Under the pieces are notes generated by a model. That model did no database searches. It saw nothing but the letters and a program-made list of their open reading frames with translations, and was not told the DNA's origin. DNA of 7,828 nt from Oscillospiraceae bacterium. GTDB lineage: Bacteria > Bacillota_A > Clostridia > Oscillospirales > Ruminococcaceae. This document shows, in pieces, positions 1-5,430 of this stretch. Position numbers and translations under genes: made by a program. Position 1 is the first letter of the stretch; each line of letters starts with the position of its first letter. The stretch is from assembly GCA_900766795.1 (NCBI GenBank), contig CAAFWX010000087.1, positions 1-7,828 of the forward strand, read 5' to 3'.

Positions 1-612
1 ATTCTGGCCAACTGCTTCGGCGGCGTGGCCAACATGTGCCGCCAAACCCGCTCGGGTATGCTGGAGGTTATCCGCTCCGACGAGCAGTACGGCTTCCTTG
101 ATGAAGCTGCAAAGGAGCGCCTTGACGAAATCCGCATGATGTGCCGCAGCGCCGCGGGCGGCTTGGGCACTCCGTCAAGCTTCGCGGCGGGCGGCGACGT
201 GCTTTCCCTGCCCGATAACCCCATGAAGCTGGGAACCTCGGCGCTTGCCGAAGCTGACTGCACGCATATTGTCATGCCGCTTACGGAAACCTTTTTTGCG
301 GTGTTCCCGTTTATCGGAACGAGGGGCACGATGGCGCTGATGTACGCGCTGAGGGAACGCGGGTTTCAGGCAAACGTGTGGCTGGCGCGCAGTATTCCCG
401 TGTGCATTGAGGTCAAGACCGACAGAGGAATGGAAGCACTTGTGGATACGATAACGGAGCTTAAAACTCACGGCGCTGACAAGGAAAGCTTCGATATTCC
501 CGACAACTGCGAGATAAGCGGAAAGTACAACGACTTTATCCCGCGTGAGCTGCTGAAAAAGCAGTACCGCGCCGACTACCTCGACACCGAGGATATGATG
601 AACATGGAATAA
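1..612 (+). CDS. C-terminal part of a probable DEAD/DEAH-box (Lhr-like) helicase, 5' end outside window
   Basis: The frame is open from the first base, so the gene starts upstream; 203 residues and the TAA stop are present. No helicase core motif (Walker A, DEAD box, motif VI) lies in this piece, so the call rests on tail features remembered from long Clostridia helicases. These are a hydrophobic stretch with an FPFIGTRG core (about residues 104-111), then a Lys-Tyr-Asn-Asp-Phe-Ile-Pro-Arg-Glu-Leu-Leu-Lys-Lys-Gln segment and an Asp-Tyr-Leu-Asp ending, like the closing segment of Lhr-type helicases. Those proteins unwind DNA or RNA using ATP in the cytoplasm. The next gene converges on it with only 45 nt between stops. 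A hairpin follows the stop, but it has no T-tract on this strand. The family is inferred; another large ATPase remains possible. Confidence 0.55.
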   Translation: MLANCFGGVANMCRQTRSGMLEVIRSDEQYGFLDEAAKERLDEIRMMCRSAAGGLGTPSSFAAGGDVLSLPDNPMKLGTSALAEADCTHIVMPLTETFFAVFPFIGTRGTMALMYALRERGFQANVWLARSIPVCIEVKTDRGMEALVDTITELKTHGADKESFDIPDNCEISGKYNDFIPRELLKKQYRADYLDTEDMMNME

Positions 613-641
613 AAAAAGCGGGAAGCGCTTTTGCTTCCCGC
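611..641 (-). terminator. Intrinsic terminator of the zinc-ribbon/PH membrane protein gene
   Basis: A perfect 9-bp stem pairs 618-626 (GCGGGAAGC) with 633-641 around a 6-nt loop. On the minus strand it is followed by seven T's, read from the A-run at 611-617. The T-tract overlaps the last bases of the TAA stop of the convergent gene. On the plus strand no T-run follows the stem, so it should act mainly for the leftward gene. Confidence 0.88.
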
Positions 642-657
642 CGTGTTATGTATGGAA

Positions 658-1293
658 TCAATATTGCGAGTACATACTGTCCTTTGCATAGTGCACCGCT
701 CTCATGAACGTTTCGCAGGCGTCCGCGGATATAAGCTTTATGCTGAAGGAAAGCCCTCCGCCCGGGTATTCGATTTTCAGTATTTTTGTTTTGGACAAAA
801 AGTATGTCAGTATCATCATTCCGCCGAGAAAGAATCCCAAAAAGGCAATATATCCCTTCTGAAATGCAATCGCAAGCGGTATCCCGAGGAAAGCAAAAAT
901 GCAGCCGAAAATCAGCAGAAACAGATAGTCCCTTGTAAACACGCCTGTTCCCGTTACGTCCTCAAGACGGATTACCTTGCTGATTTTGCTCTTGGCAAAA
1001 CCCCTCCCGCTTGTGCCGAGGGCAGTGCCCTTGAAATAGATTCGTCTGTTTGTGACCACTGCGGAGGTCGAGAGCATTCCGCCGCCCGCAAAGAAGTTCT
1101 GCCCCATTGAGTTGCCTATTCCCGCAAGGAAAACCTCGTCCTCCGAAACAAACGAGGGCGCCTGCTGAACCTGCTGGGGCTGACCGTACTGCGGCTGCGC
1201 AAACTGCTGATTATACTGCTGCGCGGCGCAGTTGGGGCAGATTCCGTTTTCTGTCTTTGAGCCGCAAACCTCACAAAATGCCATGTTGTCCAT
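658..1293 (-). CDS. Zinc-ribbon protein with PH-like domain split by a two-helix membrane hairpin
   Basis: The 211-residue protein opens with a C4 zinc ribbon (C7, C10, C19, C22). A Gln/Pro/Tyr-rich flexible linker follows (about 23-48). Next comes a segment resembling the first half of a bacterial PH/GRAM-like domain (about 79-116; VVTNRRIYFKG then KISKVIRLEDVTG). Two hydrophobic helices (about 122-144 and 147-166) form a hairpin, and the second half of the PH-like fold appears to resume at about 170-201. There is no signal peptide, so the zinc ribbon and PH-like parts probably face the cytoplasm. The start is set by GGGAGGAA at 1308-1301, nine nt from the ATG; a second ATG three codons in has worse spacing. 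It has its own promoter and terminator and is monocistronic. Similar proteins are common in Clostridia without a known role; no function is assigned. Confidence 0.85.
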   Translation of the reverse strand: MDNMAFCEVCGSKTENGICPNCAAQQYNQQFAQPQYGQPQQVQQAPSFVSEDEVFLAGIGNSMGQNFFAGGGMLSTSAVVTNRRIYFKGTALGTSGRGFAKSKISKVIRLEDVTGTGVFTRDYLFLLIFGCIFAFLGIPLAIAFQKGYIAFLGFFLGGMMILTYFLSKTKILKIEYPGGGLSFSIKLISADACETFMRAVHYAKDSMYSQY

Positions 1294-1328
1294 AACTACC
1301 TTCCTCCCAAATCATTCGTAAAACGATG

Positions 1329-1343
1329 TATTGTGACACAATA
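1329..1343. promoter_or_regulatory. 15-bp palindrome, candidate operator in the leader of the zinc-ribbon/PH gene
   Basis: TATTGTG-A-CACAATA is a perfect 7+1+7 inverted repeat. It lies roughly 5-20 nt downstream of the predicted start site on the minus strand, where a bound repressor would block a very strong promoter. A related stretch (TTGTCACACAGT, 10 of 12 matching) lies just downstream of the -10 of the mannanase promoter. The regulator is unknown, and the site lacks the length and spacing of the Rex or CRP consensus. Confidence 0.45.
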
Positions 1344-1354
1344 TGTCCGTCAAC

Positions 1355-1383
1355 ATTATATCATCTTTGCATTTTCGTGTCAA
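1355..1383 (-). promoter_or_regulatory. Consensus sigma-A promoter for the zinc-ribbon/PH gene
   Basis: On the minus strand TTGACA lies at 1383-1378 and TATAAT at 1360-1355, with an ideal 17-bp spacer. The -10 is preceded by TGA, making it an extended -10. All twelve core bases match consensus, so the unregulated promoter should be strong. Transcription would start near 1348, about 55 nt before the ATG. Confidence 0.9.
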
Positions 1384-1462
1384 GGCATTTCCCGTGCGTC
1401 AAAGGCGCTTGGCTGGAAAACTGCGAAATGCTGAAAAACTTTAGCAGGCGGCATTCTTCGCA

Positions 1463-1492
1463 TTGACAAAAGGGGAGGAATTGTGATATAAT
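1463..1492 (+). promoter_or_regulatory. Consensus sigma-A promoter for the PurF-like unit
   Basis: TTGACA at 1463-1468 and TATAAT at 1487-1492 are separated by 18 bp, with TGA before the -10 (extended -10). The predicted start is near 1499, leaving a leader of about 142 nt before the PurF-like ATG. It is divergent from the promoter at 1355-1383, with about 80 bp between the two -35 boxes. Confidence 0.85.
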
Positions 1493-1497
1493 AATTG

Positions 1498-1641
1498 CGG
1501 TGATTTTATGTTTTTGCATAAATCGCCCCGCTTGTTCCGCCTGTGCAATGTGCGGCGGGATTTGCATGGATTTTTTCAGCACCTGTTGCGGACTTATCCG
1601 CTAAAAAATCAGAGAAATAAATCTAAGTTAGGAGAAGGAAA
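1498..1641 (+). promoter_or_regulatory. Structured 5' leader of the PurF-like gene; no known riboswitch recognised
   Basis: The leader of about 142 nt can fold into at least three hairpins. One is at 1498-1535 (GATTTTATG pairing with CATAAATC, extended by G/C pairs). A second pairs CCGC or CCCGC near 1527-1541 with GCGGCGGG at about 1553-1560. A third is GCGGA-CTTA-TCCGC at 1588-1601. None is followed by a T-run, so no attenuator terminator is visible. The region ends with a good ribosome site (AGGAGAAGG, 1630-1638). An in-frame TAA at 1624-1626 rules out an upstream start for the PurF-like protein. Pairings were made by eye. Confidence 0.4.
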
Positions 1642-3045
1642 ATGGGAGGATTTTTCGGAGTAACCTCGCAGGCAAGCTGCACAAACGACCTGTTTTTCGG
1701 CGTTGACTATCACTCACATCTCGGCACGCGCAGAGGAGGCATGGCAGTGTATGGCGAAAACGGCTTCCGCCGCGCTATCCACAACATCGAGCATGCGCCT
1801 TTCCGCACGAAGTTTGAGGGCGACCTTGACGAGCTTGAGGGCAACTCGGGTATCGGCTGCATTTCCGACAACGAGCCGCAGCCGCTGCTTGTAAAGAGCC
1901 ATCTCGGAAGCTACGCCATCACCACCGTCGGTCTTATCAACAACCTTGAGGAGCTTGCGCAGATGTCCATGGACAACGGCTTCTCGCACTACCTCGAAAT
2001 GAGCAGCGGAAAGCTGAATGCCACCGAGGTTGTGGCTTCTCTCATAAACCGCAAAAGCTCCATCGAGGAGGGCATAAAATACGTTCAGGAGATAATCGAC
2101 GGCTCGCTGACGCTGCTTATCCTCACTCCCGAGGGTATCTACGCCGCCCGCGACAGATTGGGACGCACCCCCGCCGTTATCGGCAAAAAGGACGGTGCGC
2201 ACTGCGTATCCTTTGAAAGCTTCGCTTATCTGAACCTCGGCTATAAAACCGAGCACGAGCTTGGTCCCGCGGAGATTGATTTCATCACCCCCGACGGCTT
2301 TGAGGTAATCCAACAGCCGCGTAAGGAAATGAAGATTTGCTCGTTCCTGTGGATTTACTACGGCTATCCCACCTCCTGCTACGAGGGAGTGAACGTTGAG
2401 GAAATGCGTTATCGCTGCGGCGATATGCTGGCGGGCAGAGATAACGTAAAGGCTGACATTGTTGCGGGAGTTCCCGATTCGGGCACTGCTCACGCAATCG
2501 GCTACGCAAACCGTTCGGGCATTCCGTTTGCGCGCCCGTTCATCAAGTACACGCCCACATGGCCGCGCTCTTTCATGCCCACACACCAGTCGCAGCGCAA
2601 CATGATAGCAAAAATGAAGCTTATCCCTGTTGAGGCGCTTATCCACGGCAAGAGTATGCTTCTCATAGACGATTCCATCGTGCGCGGAACGCAGCTCAGA
2701 GAAACCACGGAGTTTCTGTATGAGAGCGGCGCTAAGGAAGTGCACATACGCCCTGCCTGCCCGCCGCTGCTGTTCGGCTGCAAGTATCTGAACTTCTCGC
2801 GCAGCAAGAGCGAGCTTGACCTTATCACCCGCCGCGTTATTCTCGAAAAGGAGGGTAAGTTTACTCCCGAGCTTCTCGAGGAGTACTCCAACCCCGACTC
2901 TCCGAAGTACGACGAGATGGTGGAGGAAATCAGAAAGCAGCTTAATTTCACATCTCTGCGCTTCCACAGGCTGGACGACATGATTGCTTCTGTCGGAATT
3001 GACGGCTGCAAGCTTTGCACCTACTGCTGGAACGGCAAGGAGTAA
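1642..3045 (+). CDS. PurF-family amidophosphoribosyltransferase homologue with a degenerate glutaminase domain
   Basis: The protein has 467 residues, the usual PurF length, with both PurF domains: an N-terminal Ntn glutaminase fold (about 1-225) and a C-terminal PRTase domain. Classical PurF makes phosphoribosylamine from PRPP and glutamine, the first step of purine synthesis. The PRPP loop is intact (LLIDDSIVRGT, 340-350), as are GVPDSGTAHAIGYA (276-289) and the RSF..HQSQRN loop (309-320). C233, C380, C459 and C462 match the four [4Fe-4S] ligands of Bacillus PurF. The glutaminase site is not intact: the nucleophile Cys is G2 (MGGFFGV against CGVFGI), the HVRY arginine is S75, the NGNL asparagine is V96, and the catalytic-region SDTEV aspartate is A127. 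No start codon restores the Cys, because a stop lies at 1624-1626. It probably cannot use glutamine; ammonia-dependent or non-purine roles are possible. I therefore withhold the purF symbol. Confidence 0.88.
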   Translation: MGGFFGVTSQASCTNDLFFGVDYHSHLGTRRGGMAVYGENGFRRAIHNIEHAPFRTKFEGDLDELEGNSGIGCISDNEPQPLLVKSHLGSYAITTVGLINNLEELAQMSMDNGFSHYLEMSSGKLNATEVVASLINRKSSIEEGIKYVQEIIDGSLTLLILTPEGIYAARDRLGRTPAVIGKKDGAHCVSFESFAYLNLGYKTEHELGPAEIDFITPDGFEVIQQPRKEMKICSFLWIYYGYPTSCYEGVNVEEMRYRCGDMLAGRDNVKADIVAGVPDSGTAHAIGYANRSGIPFARPFIKYTPTWPRSFMPTHQSQRNMIAKMKLIPVEALIHGKSMLLIDDSIVRGTQLRETTEFLYESGAKEVHIRPACPPLLFGCKYLNFSRSKSELDLITRRVILEKEGKFTPELLEEYSNPDSPKYDEMVEEIRKQLNFTSLRFHRLDDMIASVGIDGCKLCTYCWNGKE

Positions 3046-3063
3046 TTTTTCGGAGGTGATATC

Positions 3064-3186
3064 GTGGCAAAACGCGGCGACGGCAAAAAGCCGAACGACG
3101 CACTGCACCGTGCGGTCATACGCAATTGGATTATCTGTGGTATCTCGCTTGCCGCGATACTTATTCTCTACGGATTTGCAAAATAG
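3064..3186 (+). CDS. 40-residue single-helix membrane protein, co-transcribed with the PurF-like gene
   Basis: A GTG start at 3064 follows an exceptionally good ribosome site (GGAGGTGAT, 3052-3060), seven nt after the GGAGG core and 18 nt after the PurF-like stop. The 40-residue product has a basic, polar head (about 1-20, MAKRGDGKKPNDALHRAVIR). One hydrophobic helix follows (about 21-38, NWIICGISLAAILILYGFA), ending in Lys. By the positive-inside rule the N-terminus should be cytoplasmic. A strong terminator begins right after the stop, so the transcript carries only this gene and its PurF-like partner. The frame is short, but the perfect Shine-Dalgarno, the hydrophobic design and the tight fit between stop and terminator argue that it is translated. 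I do not recognise a family. A membrane tether or regulator for the partner enzyme is speculation. Confidence 0.75.
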   Translation: MAKRGDGKKPNDALHRAVIRNWIICGISLAAILILYGFAK

Positions 3187-3187
3187 G

Positions 3188-3220
3188 AAAAAGGCTGCTC
3201 TTTTTTGGGCAGCCTTTTTT
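3188..3220 (+). terminator. Intrinsic terminator of the PurF-like unit (possibly bidirectional)
   Basis: An 11-bp stem (AAAAAGGCTGC, 3188-3198, with GCAGCCTTTTT, 3209-3219) encloses a 10-nt loop and ends in six T's (3215-3220). It starts immediately after the small gene's TAG. The A-run on the left gives a T-run on the opposite strand, so it may also back up termination of the leftward lipoprotein gene. Confidence 0.92.
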
Positions 3221-3253
3221 ACAAAGAAATTCCCCCGCAGAAGTGCGGGGGAA
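3221..3253 (-). terminator. Intrinsic terminator of the lipoprotein gene
   Basis: A 10-bp stem (TTCCCCCGCA, 3230-3239, with TGCGGGGGAA, 3244-3253) has a tight GAAG loop. On the minus strand it is followed by the T-rich TTTCTTTG read from 3229 leftward. It lies 21 nt past the lipoprotein stop, back to back with the rightward terminator. Confidence 0.82.
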
Positions 3254-3274
3254 AGTCGTTTCTGGGAATAAGAA

Positions 3275-3964
3275 TTACTCGGCAGCGTTGATTGCCTCGG
3301 CTGCGTCAGCACCGTTCTCGTGAACGATGATATAGTGGTAACCCTCTGCGGTTACGCCGCTGACTGCGCCGGCGGCAGAAACCTCCTGAGCGGGGTAGAA
3401 GGTAGCGTTGGGGTCGTTCTTGATATAGTCAAAGTGCTTGTCGAGCTGCTCGTTGAGCGCTTCCTCGCAGCCTGCCTTGGGCTTTGCGATGATAACCTCA
3501 GCAAGCTGTGCGGAAATCATTGCGTTTGCAATATAGAACTCCTCGCAAAGCTCGAGGTCGATTCCGAAGAAGCCCTCTGCGAGGTCAGAGGTGGTAACCT
3601 CCATCATGCTGGGGAACTCAACGGCGTTGTAAACAGCCTCTGCAAGCTTTGCAGATTTGCGGTCCTCTGCCTGCTGGTACTCAATAACGTCCTCCTCGGC
3701 AGCGCCGTCGTTTGCGTCGGCATTTGCGCCGTCGTCGGCAGCGTCGCTTGCGGTGTCGCTCTGAACGTCGCTCTCTGCGGGCTGCTCATCGGCAGCGGAG
3801 TTTTCAGCGTCGGACACGTCGGATGAAGCGTCGGTGACAGCGCTTGTCGAGGTGTTGGAGGAAGCGTCGGAGCTTCCGGAATTGTTGTTGTTGTTGTTTG
3901 CGCAGCCTGCGAGCGCTGCAACCATAGAAAGTACGGTGATTACGCAGATAAGTTTCTTCATCAT
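3275..3964 (-). CDS. Secreted lipoprotein with low-complexity linker and DUF4358-like domain
   Basis: The 229-residue precursor starts with a Lys-Lys basic end and a hydrophobic core. A lipobox L18-A19-G20-C21 follows, so signal peptidase II should cleave before C21 and the protein be anchored to the outer face of the membrane. Six Asn in a row (23-28) then lead into a Ser/Asp/Ala/Glu-rich, strongly acidic spacer to about residue 97. The folded part (about 98-229) resembles DUF4358: a helix with EFPSMMEV, an ELCEEFYIANAMISAQLAEVIIAKPK core, then a long amphipathic helix and YHYIIVHENG near the end. The family is typical of Clostridia lipoproteins and has no known function. AAAGGAG about seven nt upstream supports the first of two adjacent ATGs. 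It is monocistronic. C140 and C166 are extra cysteines that could form a disulfide. Confidence 0.85.
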   Translation of the reverse strand: MMKKLICVITVLSMVAALAGCANNNNNNSGSSDASSNTSTSAVTDASSDVSDAENSAADEQPAESDVQSDTASDAADDGANADANDGAAEEDVIEYQQAEDRKSAKLAEAVYNAVEFPSMMEVTTSDLAEGFFGIDLELCEEFYIANAMISAQLAEVIIAKPKAGCEEALNEQLDKHFDYIKNDPNATFYPAQEVSAAGAVSGVTAEGYHYIIVHENGADAAEAINAAE

Positions 3965-3999
3965 AAGTATTCTCCTTTACGAATAGTTCTTTTGTTTTT

Positions 4000-4017
4000 T
4001 CAAAGCATTTGCTTTGA
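4000..4017. promoter_or_regulatory. 18-bp inverted repeat over the predicted start site of the lipoprotein gene
   Basis: TCAAAGCA-TT-TGCTTTGA is an 8-bp perfect inverted repeat with a 2-bp centre. It lies between the proposed -10 and the ribosome site. A 2-nt loop is too tight for an RNA hairpin without opening base pairs, so a protein-binding operator is more likely. It resembles a catabolite-response element in shape only; the central CG is missing. Confidence 0.4.
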
Positions 4018-4021
4018 GGGT

Positions 4022-4051
4022 ATTATGTGCGGTATGAATCGAAAAATTCAA
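4022..4051 (-). promoter_or_regulatory. Probable promoter of the lipoprotein gene
   Basis: On the minus strand TTGAAT (4051-4046) and CATAAT (4027-4022) are 18 bp apart. The match is weaker than for the other promoters here and there is no TGN extension. Transcription would start near 4015. Confidence 0.5.
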
Positions 4052-4084
4052 ACCATTTACTGCGAACATTTTTCGGAAATCTTT

Positions 4085-4124
4085 TTCCGCCGCCCGCTGC
4101 ATATAATACTTGGCGGGAGCGGAA
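4085..4124 (-). other. GC-rich hairpin downstream of the mannanase gene, possible 3' end structure
   Basis: Two stem blocks pair, TTCCGC/GCGGAA (4085-4090 with 4119-4124) and CCCGC/GCGGG (4093-4097 with 4113-4117), around an A/T-rich 15-nt loop. It is 55 nt beyond the mannanase stop. On the minus strand it is followed by AAAGATTT rather than a T-run, so it is a poor intrinsic terminator. It may instead stabilise or process the transcript end. No better terminator is visible for that gene. Confidence 0.35.
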
Positions 4125-4178
4125 CGGGTTGCATTTTATGATAAGGAAATTTCTTCCTGAATAATTTCTGTGGTGTCT

Positions 4179-5297
4179 TTATATTTCCGAAAGGTGCTTT
4201 TTCAGCATTGAGGGAAGCCCGTGCTTTCGGCTGTCACGCCATGGCAGCTTGTCCAGCGTCACAACGCGTTCGTCGTTCATGACGCGCTTAAGAAAGTCCT
4301 CGTCCATATATGCGGGGTTGATAGTCGGCAAGCCCTCTTCGTCCAGAGCGGGAAGCCCGTTTTTCGCAGGGGTGTATACAAACTGCCCCCACCACGGAAG
4401 CCACCAGAGCCACTCTGCGCCGTCGCGCTGCATTTCGTCAGGTTCCGGGATTGAACCGCACTCAGAGAGCGCCAGAGGCTTGCCCGCAGAAAGCTCGGAC
4501 AGGGCTTTGAAGCGCGCGGAATGTGAGATATGAGCAGGCGGGTCGGTGTAGATGTCGTCGCCTGCGATGTCGAAGGTGTTGGGGTGGACTGCCATTTCCT
4601 TGTCCTGACCGTTCCATACCCAGATGAGGTTTTTAAGCTTGTGTAGGTTCATGAAGCGGTCGAAGATGATATACCACAGCTTTTTGTAGGCTTCAACGCT
4701 GTCTTTGCCGCGGTTTCCCCACCAGAACCAGTTGCCGTTCGCCTCGTGAAGCGGCCGCCAGATGACGGGAATATCCTCCCGCTCGAACTGCTTGAGGGCT
4801 TCTGCCACAAGGTCGATTTCCCGCAGGACAAACTCGTTTTCCGCTGTTCCGTCGCAGACGGCGCGGATTATGTCAAAGCTTGTCTTGTGGCTGTATCCTG
4901 TTGTCTTGTAATAAAATGAGCTGCCTTTATTGAAGTCGCTCATGTCGTCGGGCGCGTACCAGTGCCAGCACATGGTAAGGATTCCTCCTGTTGAACGCGC
5001 CCAGTCCAGCGCGCGGTTGATTTGGTCATAGCCGCCGCCCAGACCGCTTATTCCCATGAAGTCATACCCGCGCAGCGCAGGAAGCTTCCCCGAAACTTTA
5101 AAGTACACGAGGTCCTCGTACTCGTCCTCAAAAAGATACTGCTGACCCGCGATGAACTTCTTTCCCCTGATTTCTGTCAAAAACCTGTACAGTCGGAGAG
5201 TATTCGGCGTGGGGCAGTCGGTGACAAGTCTGTCGGTAGTGACGGGCTTTGAGTCAAGCTCCTTCAGAAGCGCATTGATGTCGGTTTTATAGCTCAT
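4179..5297 (-). CDS. Glycoside hydrolase family 26, probable cytoplasmic beta-mannanase
   Basis: The product is 372 residues, a single GH26 (beta/alpha)8 domain of normal length with no carbohydrate-binding or dockerin module. GH26 enzymes are retaining hydrolases, mostly cutting beta-1,4-mannan or manno-oligosaccharides. The acid/base Glu is E185 in WRPLHEANGNWFWWG (180-194). The nucleophile is E279 in ALSECG, near the end of the barrel. CWHWYAP (110-116) and RGYDFMG (76-82) add substrate-side aromatic and polar residues. No signal peptide is present, so it likely acts inside the cell on imported mannan oligosaccharides. The frame stays open upstream to a GTG at 5330, but that lies within a few nt of the predicted transcription start and has no ribosome site. 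The ATG at 5297 has GAGG at 5309-5306, eight nt away, and is preferred. No transporter or other sugar gene is adjacent. Confidence 0.9.
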   Translation of the reverse strand: MSYKTDINALLKELDSKPVTTDRLVTDCPTPNTLRLYRFLTEIRGKKFIAGQQYLFEDEYEDLVYFKVSGKLPALRGYDFMGISGLGGGYDQINRALDWARSTGGILTMCWHWYAPDDMSDFNKGSSFYYKTTGYSHKTSFDIIRAVCDGTAENEFVLREIDLVAEALKQFEREDIPVIWRPLHEANGNWFWWGNRGKDSVEAYKKLWYIIFDRFMNLHKLKNLIWVWNGQDKEMAVHPNTFDIAGDDIYTDPPAHISHSARFKALSELSAGKPLALSECGSIPEPDEMQRDGAEWLWWLPWWGQFVYTPAKNGLPALDEEGLPTINPAYMDEDFLKRVMNDERVVTLDKLPWRDSRKHGLPSMLKKHLSEI

Positions 5298-5341
5298 AGT
5301 CTTTTCCTCGCTGAAAGCATTAGTTGTCACACAGTGTCCCT

Positions 5342-5371
5342 ATTATAGCACAGCCGCGCTTGCAAAGTCAA
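5342..5371 (-). promoter_or_regulatory. Promoter of the GH26 gene
   Basis: On the minus strand TTGACT (5371-5366) and TATAAT (5347-5342) are 18 bp apart, with TGC immediately before the -10 (extended -10). The predicted start is near 5335, giving a leader of about 38 nt to the ATG at 5297. This placement is the main reason to reject the upstream GTG start. A 9-bp ACAC-A-GTGT palindrome (5329-5337) covers the start region. Confidence 0.78.
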
Positions 5372-5430
5372 TGGTAATTATACACATGACACGGAAATAA
5401 ATTTTGCATTTTTTCTTGCATATCGTTTGG

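Noticed and set aside
1527..1560. Possible ZTP (pfl) riboswitch because of CCGCCTGTGCA in the PurF-like leader
   Set aside because: The ZTP core needs an upstream domain with a conserved GGCG-containing internal loop that pairs with CGCC, and a better CCGCCTGGGCA match. No upstream half was found in the leader and no terminator follows.
1714..3312. Long open frame (over 500 codons) on the minus strand opposite the PurF-like gene
   Set aside because: It is the antisense shadow of a clearly conserved protein, with low-complexity Ala/Val/Arg content, no ribosome site and no family resemblance. It also crosses two terminators.
3604..3921. Thr/Pro-rich minus-strand frame inside the lipoprotein gene
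   Set aside because: It is a shifted-frame reading of the Ser/Asp/Ala-rich linker, produced by the repetitive codon pattern, with no RBS.
4102..4107. Plus-strand TATAAT as a promoter between the lipoprotein and GH26 genes
   Set aside because: The -35 position carries nothing like TTGACA, the box is in the loop of a hairpin, and no rightward gene follows.
5298..5330. GTG at 5330 as an alternative start of the GH26 protein, adding 11 residues
   Set aside because: It is only a few nt from the predicted transcription start and has no ribosome site, whereas the ATG at 5297 has GAGG eight nt upstream.
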